A DNA stretch of 64,000 nucleotides from Streptomyces sp. FIT100 (GTDB lineage Bacteria; Actinomycetota; Actinomycetes; Streptomycetales; Streptomycetaceae), in the NCBI RefSeq assembly GCF_024584805.1, contig NZ_CP075715.1:7225526-7289525 (forward strand). The letters are read 5' to 3'. The first letter of the stretch is position 1. Every line of letters begins with the position of its first letter. The notes beneath the pieces are model-generated. The model was not told the DNA's origin. It was given only the letters and a program-made list of their open reading frames with translations, and searched no databases. Below, in pieces: positions 58,262-64,000 of the stretch. The position numbers and the translations under genes are program-made.

Positions 58262-58286
58262 ATACCCATTTGTTCCTTTTCGAAGC
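58262..58286 (-). promoter_or_regulatory. SigB-type promoter of the sigma factor gene
   Basis: On the minus strand GCTT (58286-58283), 15 bases and GGGTAT (58267-58262) match the GNNT-N14-16-GGGTAC/T consensus published for S. coelicolor SigB. The expected start is about 70 bases before the ATG. Confidence 0.7.
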
Positions 58287-58345
58287 TCTTCAGGGCCGCC
58301 CAAAGCCCTGTGCGGAGCGTGATGACGGTCAACTGCCCGTGTACG

Positions 58346-58549
58346 TCAGGGCAGGTAGCGCTCCAGCGCCGCGGCGCCCTTTTCCGCAATCTCCTTGCGG
58401 GCGCGTTCCACATTGGCGGGTGTGCACTCGCGGCCGGACGCCATCACCAGGTCCTCGGGGTCGAAGGGGCGTTCCGATCCGGTGAAGATCTGCTGCGGCG
58501 CCCGCCTGCTCTCCGGCTCTTCGCTCTTGTCCATCGTCTCTTGAGTCAT
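58346..58549 (-). CDS. Small conserved hypothetical protein
   Basis: 67 residues: a charged N-terminus, then QQIFTGSERPFDPEDLVMASGRECTPANVERARKEIAEKGAAALERYLP. The helix-rich C-terminus ends in a conserved-looking EKGAAALERYLP. GGAGG six bases before the ATG strongly supports translation. It lies directly upstream of the sigma factor in the same orientation; their 161-bp gap contains the SigB-type promoter. Function unknown. Confidence 0.85.
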   Translation of the reverse strand: MTQETMDKSEEPESRRAPQQIFTGSERPFDPEDLVMASGRECTPANVERARKEIAEKGAAALERYLP

Positions 58550-58742
58550 TTCGTGCCTCCGGGCGACTGCGGTGTCGAGGGACTGAGTACCAGCATCACG
58601 CGGTATCGCCCGAAATGCAGCCCGGACGTGTGTACGGATACGGTGCGTGCCGACACGGCGACGGGCCGGGCATCGCCGTGGCGACGCTCCGGCCCGTTCG
58701 CGGGCCGACCGCCCTCCCCGCGGGGTCGGGCGATCGACGCGG

Positions 58743-59165
58743 TCAGGCGATCGACGCCGAAACGATCGCCGCGACCGCGATGTTGCAGGACGCCGTCACC
58801 CACACCGCCGGGTGCGGCTCCGCCTCGACCAGCGTGGCGCCCAGCTTGCCCGGCGTGACGAGGTCCACGACCAGGAACGCCACGGCCATCAGCACCAGGC
58901 CGAGCACCCCGAACGCAGCAGTGGACGCAAGGCCCTTGCCGAAGTCGGTGTACGTCGTCCAGATCGAGGTGAAGACGATGCCGCCGATGCCGAGGAGCGC
59001 CGAGCTGAGCAGGATCGCCGCGTTGCGGTTGCGCTCCTCCCAGATCTGCTTGCCGAGCTTGCCGGGCGTGAGCAGGTCCACCAGGACGATGCCGAGGATC
59101 AGCAGGACCACTCCGAGCGCGCCGTAGGCGGTCGCCCGGCCAAGTCCGTTGACTATGTCCGTCAT
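58743..59165 (-). CDS. DUF350 membrane protein
   Basis: 140 residues with four helices arranged as a tandem repeat: ATAYGALGVVLLILGIVLVDLLTPGKLG and GLASTAAFGVLGLVLMAVAFLVVDLVTPGKLG each end in the same D-L-[LV]-TPGKLG motif, which is diagnostic for DUF350. The internal duplication is obvious. GGAG lies twelve bases upstream, rather distant. Role unknown; found in stress and phage-shock-like settings. Confidence 0.93.
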   Translation of the reverse strand: MTDIVNGLGRATAYGALGVVLLILGIVLVDLLTPGKLGKQIWEERNRNAAILLSSALLGIGGIVFTSIWTTYTDFGKGLASTAAFGVLGLVLMAVAFLVVDLVTPGKLGATLVEAEPHPAVWVTASCNIAVAAIVSASIA

Positions 59166-59262
59166 TGAGAAGCCAGTCTCCGAGTCTGAAAATGATCGTG
59201 GTCAAGGCGCGGCAAAATGTATCGCACGGCCTGCTTTCCCACACGCGATCGAGGAGTCCGGT

Positions 59263-59604
59263 ATGGCAGAGCGCGAGATTCGCGACGACCGCGGCCAGGG
59301 CCGTCTTGAGGCGTACGACGACGGTGTGTTCGTCGGACACATCGCCTATTTCACGATGGCCGGCGACCCCGCCGCGCTCGTGGCGGTGCACACCGTCGTG
59401 GAGCCGGACCAGGAGGGCAAGGGCATCGCCGGCTCGCTGGTGCGTGAGTTCTACGCGATGGCCGCCCGCGAGGGCGTCCCGGTCGTGCCGCTGTGCCCGT
59501 ACGCCGCGCAATGGGCCGAGCGCCACCCCGACGAGGCGCCCGTGCCCGAGGCGGGGCTGGTGAGCGAGGCCGAGCGGCAGCTGCGGGAGCGGCCCGGCCG
59601 CTGA
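59263..59604 (+). CDS. GNAT-like N-acetyltransferase (YjdJ type)
   Basis: 113 residues. AREIRDD-like start, then RGQGRLEAYDDGVFVGHIAYFTM, LVAVHTVVEPDQEGKGIAGSLVREFYAMAAREGVPVVPLCPYAAQWAERHP. This is the short Gcn5-related family with the H-T-x-V-x-P-x-x-x-G-x-G-[IL]-[AG] core and a C-P-[FY] motif with a conserved Cys. Small acetyltransferases of this group have unknown acceptors. GAGGAG six bases before the ATG. Confidence 0.93.
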   Translation: MAEREIRDDRGQGRLEAYDDGVFVGHIAYFTMAGDPAALVAVHTVVEPDQEGKGIAGSLVREFYAMAAREGVPVVPLCPYAAQWAERHPDEAPVPEAGLVSEAERQLRERPGR

Positions 59605-59816
59605 GCTCGTGCCCTCGTGCCCTCGTGACCTCGTGAGCAGGTGTGCTCGTGTGCTCGGGTCCATCGGCTTCGGGCTCGTCGGCTTCGGGTTCGTGGGCAC
59701 GGGCGGGCCGGTCACCGCTGCGGACCGCCCGTGCCCGTGACTGGATCCGCCGAGCGCGGGCACCCGCAAGGCGAGAGCCTGGAACTGTACGGTCCCATTG
59801 ATCCAGGGAGCCTCGC

Positions 59817-60002
59817 ATGACCCACCCCCAGCCCCCGCCCACACCCCCGATCCCGCCTCCGTCGCCCGTACCGGGTCCGGGACCGGCGCCCGGACCCGTA
59901 CCCCCGCCGGAGCCGCCCCCGGCGCCCGCGCCCGAGCCGATCCCGGAGCCCCCTCCACCGGCCCCGGTGCCCGAACCGGAGCCGGGACCTCCGCCCGGCT
60001 GA
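59817..60002 (+). CDS. Proline-rich miniprotein
   Basis: 61 residues, about half of them Pro, in PPP, PVPGPGP and PEPxPEPP patterns with no Cys or aromatic residue. It begins MTHPQPPPTPPIPPPSPVPG and has acidic PEPIPEPPPPAP units near the end. CAGGGAG six bases before the ATG argues that it is translated. It is likely a polyproline-II rod, perhaps cell-wall or surface associated, though no signal peptide is visible. Its synthesis would depend strongly on EF-P. The preceding gap 59605-59816 holds CTCGTG-type repeats and no gene. Confidence 0.6.
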   Translation: MTHPQPPPTPPIPPPSPVPGPGPAPGPVPPPEPPPAPAPEPIPEPPPPAPVPEPEPGPPPG

Positions 60003-60008
60003 GCGGAG

Positions 60009-61451
60009 TCAGCTGGTCCGCTCCTCCGAGCGGTCGCCGCCCCAGAGCGTGTGGAACGACCCGTCCCGGTCCGTCCGGCGGTACGTGTGCGCGCCGAAGA
60101 AGTCGCGCTGGCCCTGGGTCAGCGCCGCGGGCAGCCTGTGCGCCCGCAGCGCGTCGTAGTACGCCAGCGCCGCCGCGAAGCCCGGTGCCGGCACGCCGTG
60201 CCGGGCGGCCTCGGCCACCACCGTGCGCCAGTCGTCCTGGGCCGCGCCGATCTCCTCCGCGAACTGCTTGTCGGACAGGAGACTGGGCAGCTCGGGCTGG
60301 GCGTCGTACGCGCCGCGGATCCGGTCGAGGAACGCGGCCCTGATGATGCACCCCGCCCGCCAGATCGACGCCACCGCGCCCGGGTCGACGCCCCAGTCGT
60401 AGGCGTCGCTGCCCGCCTGGATCTGGTGGAACCCCTGGGTGTACGACACGATCTTCGACGCGTACAGCGCCTGCTCGACCCGGTCCGCGAAGCGCGCGGC
60501 CTCCGCGTCCCCGAGCGGCCGCGGGGTCGGCCCCGGCAGGTCGCGCGACGCCGCGCGCAGCTCGGCGTGGCCGGACAGGGAGCGGGCGAACACCGCCTCC
60601 GCGATGCCCGACACCGGGACCCCGAGATCCAGCGCGATCTGCACGGTCCAGCGCCCGGTGCCCTTCTGCTCGGCGCGGTCCGCGACGATGTCGACGAAGG
60701 GCTGCCCGGTCGCCGTGTCCGTGTGCGCCAGCACCTCGGCCGTGATCTCGATCAGATACGAGTCGAGCCGCCCCGTGTTCCAGCCGCGGAAGGTCTCGGC
60801 GATCTTCGCGGGGGAGTACCCGGCCACCTCGCGCAGCAGGTGGTACGCCTCCGCGATCAGCTGCATGTCCGCGTACTCGATGCCGTTGTGCACCATCTTC
60901 ACGAAGTGGCCGGCGCCGTCGGGGCCGATGTGGGTGGTGCAGGGTGTGCCGTCCGGGGCCTTCGCGGCGATCTTCTCCAGCAGCGGTCCGAGCGAGGCGT
61001 ACGACTCCCGCGAGCCGCCCGGCATGATGCTCGGCCCGTGCAGCGCGCCCTCCTCGCCGCCCGAGATGCCCACGCCCACGAAGTGGATTCCGTCCTCGCG
61101 CAGTTCGCGTTCGCGGCGCCGGGTGTCGGCGAAGTGCGCGTTGCCGCCGTCGATGATCACGTCGCCCGGTTCGAGGAGCGGCGCGAACTCCTCGATCACC
61201 GCGTCCGTCGGGTCGCCCGCCTTGACCATGATGATCAGCCGGCGCGGCCGCTCCAGGGCGGCGACGAACTCCTCGGCGCTCTCGGCCGGGACGAAGGAGC
61301 CCTCGCCGCCGAACCCCTCGATCAGCTCGCGCGTCCTTGCCGCGGTCCGGTTGTGCACGGCGACCGTGAAGCCGTTGCGCGCGAAGTTGCGGGCGAGATT
61401 GCGGCCCATGACCGCGAGCCCGGTGACGCCGATCTGGGCGGTACCACTCAT
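60009..61451 (-). CDS. gnd: 6-phosphogluconate dehydrogenase (decarboxylating)
   Basis: 480 residues, full length. NADP-binding IGVTGLAVMGRNLARNFARNGFTVAVHNRT; substrate motifs GVGISGGEEGALHGPSIMPGG, GHFVKMVHNGIEYADMQLIAEAY (catalytic Lys and Glu region), DKAEQKGTGRW-like DRAEQKGTGRWTVQIALDLGVP and RAGCIIRAAFLDRI. It oxidises 6-phosphogluconate to ribulose 5-phosphate with NADPH formation. AGGAG seven bases before the ATG. It is monocistronic here, not in an operon with other pentose-phosphate genes. Confidence 0.97.
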   Translation of the reverse strand: MSGTAQIGVTGLAVMGRNLARNFARNGFTVAVHNRTAARTRELIEGFGGEGSFVPAESAEEFVAALERPRRLIIMVKAGDPTDAVIEEFAPLLEPGDVIIDGGNAHFADTRRRERELREDGIHFVGVGISGGEEGALHGPSIMPGGSRESYASLGPLLEKIAAKAPDGTPCTTHIGPDGAGHFVKMVHNGIEYADMQLIAEAYHLLREVAGYSPAKIAETFRGWNTGRLDSYLIEITAEVLAHTDTATGQPFVDIVADRAEQKGTGRWTVQIALDLGVPVSGIAEAVFARSLSGHAELRAASRDLPGPTPRPLGDAEAARFADRVEQALYASKIVSYTQGFHQIQAGSDAYDWGVDPGAVASIWRAGCIIRAAFLDRIRGAYDAQPELPSLLSDKQFAEEIGAAQDDWRTVVAEAARHGVPAPGFAAALAYYDALRAHRLPAALTQGQRDFFGAHTYRRTDRDGSFHTLWGGDRSEERTS

Positions 61452-61643
61452 GCGTGTGCTCCTGGAATCCGTGGTGTGACGACGTGACGGAAGTGCCCCT
61501 CCCCGTGGCCAGTATGAATACGGGTCAGGGGCGCGCGGTGTTCATGGCGCCCGAGTCGCCCGAGTCGCCCCGTGCGGCGCACGGCTGCGGCGCGGTGCCA
61601 CGGCGGAGTTCGCCGGTGCGACGTGGCGCCCCTGCCGCGCCCC

Positions 61644-61732
61644 TTGTCACGGTCAGTTCGCAGCGCCTAGTTTTGACGGCCGCTGATGCGCTCACGCCGC
61701 GGATGCGTGTGCGTTCCATGCGTGTGCGTTCC
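61644..61732 (+). promoter_or_regulatory. Promoter and leader repeat of the cell-wall hydrolase gene
   Basis: TTGTCA (61644-61649), 18 bases and TAGTTT (61668-61673) make a good housekeeping-type promoter. In the leader, ATGCGTGTGCGTTCC occurs twice in tandem (61703-61717 and 61718-61732), just before the GGGGGG ribosome site. The rest of the 293-bp gap (61452-61643) shows no feature; no c-di-AMP riboswitch consensus was recognised. Confidence 0.65.
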
Positions 61733-61744
61733 AAGGGGGGAAGC

Positions 61745-62851
61745 ATGGCCGTTCGCGGACGACACCGCCGCCACCAGCCGAGCCGTATCAACCGGGCATC
61801 GCTCACCGTCACCGCCGGCGGCGCCGGGATCGCCCTGCCGCTCATCGGCGGCGCGGGCCCTGCCGACGCCGCCTCCGTGGATGCCCGGGAGAAGGTCGCG
61901 GCCTGCGAGGCGGCCGGGAACTGGCAGATCAATACGGGCAACGGCCACTACGGCGGCCTCCGGTTCAGCCGGTCGGCCTGGAAGGAGTGCGGCGGCACGG
62001 CCCACGCCCCGCGCGCCGGCCTCGCCGCGCCCGACGTACGGCCGCAGCAGGCGGCGACCCCGACCACCGTGCCCGCCCGCCGCGAGATGTACACGGTCGC
62101 GCGCGGCGACTCGCTCTCCGGGATCGCACAGGCCCGGCGTGTCAAGGGCGGCTGGCAGGCGCTCTACGAGACGAACCGGACCGTCGTCGGCGCCGACCCC
62201 GACCTGATCTTCCCCGGCCAGCGGCTGCGGCTGGAGGTGACGGCGCCGCGTCCGGCGAAGTCTGCGGCACCGCCCGGCCCGGAAGCCCGAGAGGACCGGC
62301 GCGGGCAGCCGCGGGCGAAGAGCCCGCAGCCGAAGAAGGCTCAGCCCGAGAAGGCCCGGCCCGAGAGAGCTCAGCCCGAGAAGGCCCGGCCCGAGAAGCA
62401 GCAGCGGGAGGAGCGCGGTGACCGCGCCGGGCGCCCCGCCGCCCGCGGGCACTTCAGCGCACCCGTCGCCGCGGGCACCGGCACCCCCTACCGCAAGGCC
62501 GGTGCGGCGTGGGCCAGCGGCTACCACACGGGCGTCGACTTCCCTGTGCCCACCGGAACCTCGGTCAGGGCCGTCGCCGCCGGCCGGGTCGTCTCGGCCG
62601 GCTGGGCCGGCGCGTACGGCTACGAGATCGTCATCCGGCACACCGACGGCCGGTACAGCCAGTACGCGCATCTGTCCGCGCTGAACGTGCGCGAGGGCCA
62701 GCAGGTCAACGGCGGCCAGCGGATCGCCCGTTCAGGATCCACCGGCAACAGCTCCGGGCCGCACCTCCACTTCGAGGTGCGCACGGGCCCGGGGTACGGC
62801 TCCGACGTCGATCCGCTCGCCTACCTCAGGGCGCGTGGCGTCACGGTCTGA
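61745..62851 (+). CDS. Secreted Rpf-like / LysM / M23 peptidase fusion
   Basis: 368 residues. A basic signal-like N-terminus (RASLTVTAGGAGIALPLIGG) leads to a resuscitation-promoting-factor-like fold: VAACEAAGNWQINTGNGHYGGLRFSRSAWKECGGT with the catalytic Glu (CEAAGNW). It lacks the usual C-terminal helix (AERVL...GAWPxC). A LysM domain (MYTVARGDSLSGIAQARRVKGGWQALYETNR, LIFPGQRLRL), a Lys/Pro/Glu repeat linker (KARPERAQPEKARPEK) and a full M23 peptidase (YHTGVDFPVPTGTSVRAVAAGRV, YSQYAHLSALNVREGQQV, GPHLHFEV; zinc ligands in HTGVD and HLH) follow. It cuts peptidoglycan glycan strands and/or stem peptides. Overlaps the convergent transporter gene by 120 bp. Confidence 0.93.
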   Translation: MAVRGRHRRHQPSRINRASLTVTAGGAGIALPLIGGAGPADAASVDAREKVAACEAAGNWQINTGNGHYGGLRFSRSAWKECGGTAHAPRAGLAAPDVRPQQAATPTTVPARREMYTVARGDSLSGIAQARRVKGGWQALYETNRTVVGADPDLIFPGQRLRLEVTAPRPAKSAAPPGPEAREDRRGQPRAKSPQPKKAQPEKARPERAQPEKARPEKQQREERGDRAGRPAARGHFSAPVAAGTGTPYRKAGAAWASGYHTGVDFPVPTGTSVRAVAAGRVVSAGWAGAYGYEIVIRHTDGRYSQYAHLSALNVREGQQVNGGQRIARSGSTGNSSGPHLHFEVRTGPGYGSDVDPLAYLRARGVTV

Positions 62852-63742
62852 GACGAGGACCGTCGCCGGCACCGGCACCGGCTGCCGCCGGGTGGTGAGC
62901 AGGACCAGCCCCGCCGCGGCCACCGCCCCGCACACCAGGGCCAGCGCGGTACCGGCCGTGCCGAAGCGGAAGCGTTCGTCGAAGAGACCGATGCCGACCG
63001 CGGCCGCGACGACGGGGTTGACGACGGTGACGGTCGCGAGCGGAGCGGCCAGCCCCGCGCCGCGGTACGACGCCTGCGACATGAGCAGTCCCGTGACGGC
63101 CAGCCCGGCCGTCACCAGCACGGCCGGCAGCAGCCCCGACGTCCCGCGGCCCGGCAGGACCTCCAGCGCCTCAGCGGCGATCTTGGTGAAGACGGAGGCG
63201 ACGCCGAAGGCCACGCCGGACCCGGCCGCGAGCACCACTCCGCGCAGCACCGGCCGCCGCACCCGGCGGGCGAGCAGGAACAGCACGGCGATGGCCCCGA
63301 AGGCCACGGCCGCCAGCACCGTCCGAACGTCGGCGTCCGGCGGACGCGAGTCCGCCGCGGGACCGGTGAGCGCGAGCAGCCCGGCCAGTCCCGCCGTCGC
63401 CGACAGGGCGCCCCGCCAGGCGGCCGGATCGGCCACGCGCCCCGCCCCCGGCCCCGCCCGCACGGCCCCGCGGGCGAACAGCGCCGCCATGGGCAGGGCG
63501 AAGACGATGGTCAGCGCGCCGAGCGGCTGGACGAGGCTCAGCGGGCCGTAAGCCAGCGCCACCACGTGCAGCAGCCCGCCCACCCCGCTGAGTCCGACGG
63601 CCACCCACCACCGGACGTCGCGCAACAGGGAGGACGGCCCGCCGGACGCGCCGACGGCCACGCGCTCCTGCACGATCGCCGCGGCCGCATAGGCGACCGC
63701 GGAGACCAGTGACAGCAGCACGGACAGTGCGAGGGAGCTCAT
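62732..63742 (-). CDS. DMT-superfamily (EamA-like) transporter
   Basis: 336 residues with about nine to ten helices, e.g. LALSVLLSLVSAVAYAAAAIVQ, WWVAVGLSGVGGLLHVVALAYGPLSLVQPLGALTIVFALPMAALF, GVVLAAGSGVAFGVASVFTKIAAE, LLPAVLVTAGLAVTGLLMSQASYRGAGLAAPLATVTVVNPVVAAAVGIGLF. The repeated 'P-L-x-x-V-Q-P-L-G' and 'P-L-A-T-V-T-V-V-N-P' helices fit actinobacterial DMT members. The substrate is unknown. The last 45 residues (RDATRPEVGERIDV...) are hydrophilic and encoded antisense to the M23 domain of the convergent gene. Confidence 0.88.
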   Translation of the reverse strand: MSSLALSVLLSLVSAVAYAAAAIVQERVAVGASGGPSSLLRDVRWWVAVGLSGVGGLLHVVALAYGPLSLVQPLGALTIVFALPMAALFARGAVRAGPGAGRVADPAAWRGALSATAGLAGLLALTGPAADSRPPDADVRTVLAAVAFGAIAVLFLLARRVRRPVLRGVVLAAGSGVAFGVASVFTKIAAEALEVLPGRGTSGLLPAVLVTAGLAVTGLLMSQASYRGAGLAAPLATVTVVNPVVAAAVGIGLFDERFRFGTAGTALALVCGAVAAAGLVLLTTRRQPVPVPATVLVSDRDATRPEVGERIDVGAVPRARAHLEVEVRPGAVAGGS

Positions 63743-63930
63743 GGGAACCACGATCTCCCGCACGGACCCCGCTCGTCGTCGTCCTTGAGCAGGCAATACG
63801 TCGTACTGCCGACGCAGTACGGGAGTACGGGAGTACGGGAAGAATGCCGTGGGCTCACCCTGGTCGGGCGGACAGGCCGAGCATTTCGGTGCAGACAAGC
63901 ATGAACCCCAAGGAACAGAACGAGGTCGGA

Positions 63931-64000
63931 ATGGATCTGGAGGAGCTCGGCTCCATCGGTGGATTCTTCGTACTGCGGACCGGGGAACCCGGGGAGGGGC
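63931..64000 (+). CDS. Start of an unidentified gene (5' end only)
   Basis: The frame MDLEELGSIGGFFVLRTGEP runs off the right edge. The ATG at 63931 has GAGG five bases upstream; an in-frame ATG at 63901 lacks a ribosome site. The N-terminus (ELGSIGGFFVLRTG) recalls FhuF-like (2Fe-2S) ferric-reductase proteins of streptomycetes, but 23 residues are too few to decide. Confidence 0.4.
   Translation, partial: MDLEELGSIGGFFVLRTGEPGEG

Noticed and set aside
61452..61744. c-di-AMP (ydaO-type) riboswitch before the Rpf-like gene
   Set aside because: Such riboswitches precede many streptomycete rpf genes, but the conserved core words were not found in this leader.

Overview
The window is actinobacterial and almost certainly Streptomyces chromosome. 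It is very GC-rich, with strong G/C third-position bias and frequent GGAGG-type ribosome sites. It carries lineage markers: a conservon (histidine-kinase-like ATPase, roadblock, DUF742 and GTPase genes), a short chaplin, SpoIIE-type phosphatases, RsbW-like ATPases, a SigB/F/G-type sigma factor, and an XRE/ATPase/small-protein trio of the kind common in streptomycetes. No phage or plasmid backbone and no CRISPR array is visible. The only mobile trace is a 170-bp inverted-repeat element.

Layout. 1-7 kb: end of a nitrobindin-like gene, a sensor kinase lacking its phospho-acceptor His, a PAS-GAF-PP2C phosphatase, and a GMC oxidoreductase divergent from a TetR regulator. 7.1-11.1 kb: a complete conservon plus a GAF protein. 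11.2-23.7 kb: an acyl-CoA-dehydrogenase-like protein without the usual catalytic Glu, then a LacI regulator (with the remnant of a deleted enolase-superfamily gene) divergent from an SsuA/NMT1-type ABC importer, an XRE-cupin/GNAT pair, a VOC protein, a Tat-exported TIM-barrel protein and a giant secreted ThuA/PQQ-dehydrogenase/PKD/CBM protein. The same 16-bp palindrome lies at the same distance behind matching promoters of the importer and of the giant protein, so both probably belong to the LacI regulon. 24-25.5 kb: a graspetide (omega-ester RiPP) precursor and its ATP-grasp ligase, followed by a chaplin. 25.6-27.3 kb: a two-subunit transketolase.

27.4-36.5 kb lies between two identical tRNA-Pro(GGG) genes exactly 9,000 bp apart. 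It holds a YjbR-like gene, a broken NTPase gene, a large LuxR/STAND regulator, a subtilisin with P-domain, a DoxX protein, a secreted protein and a DUF309 protein. 36.8-40.6 kb: an XRE regulator, an RsbW-like ATPase, a small partner, a DUF4190/DUF4352 membrane protein, a frameshifted AraC pseudogene and an unusual tRNA-Trp. 40.7-46.4 kb: a redox-signalling cluster of a receiver/thioredoxin-reductase fusion with one cysteine, a cNMP-domain histidine kinase, a UBP-type zinc finger and an NAD kinase, with DUF1876 and cNMP-domain genes next to it.

46.6-59.6 kb: a secreted adenosine deaminase, a RhoGDI-like protein, then a stress-signalling region. This has a STAS antagonist, an RsbW-like kinase whose stop codon lies in the mobile element, a HAMP-array hybrid kinase, an ANTAR/GAF/PAS/SpoIIE phosphatase, CBS, PRC-barrel and Rho-N-like proteins, and the sigma factor. 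Sequences matching the published SigB promoter pattern (GNNT, 14-16 nt, GGGTAT) precede both the sigma factor and the phosphatase, which suggests a feedback loop. 59.8-64 kb: a proline-rich miniprotein, 6-phosphogluconate dehydrogenase, an Rpf-like/LysM/M23 cell-wall protein, a DMT transporter and the start of a further gene.

Functions are read by eye from motifs. Starts were chosen on ribosome sites and may differ from experimental ones.
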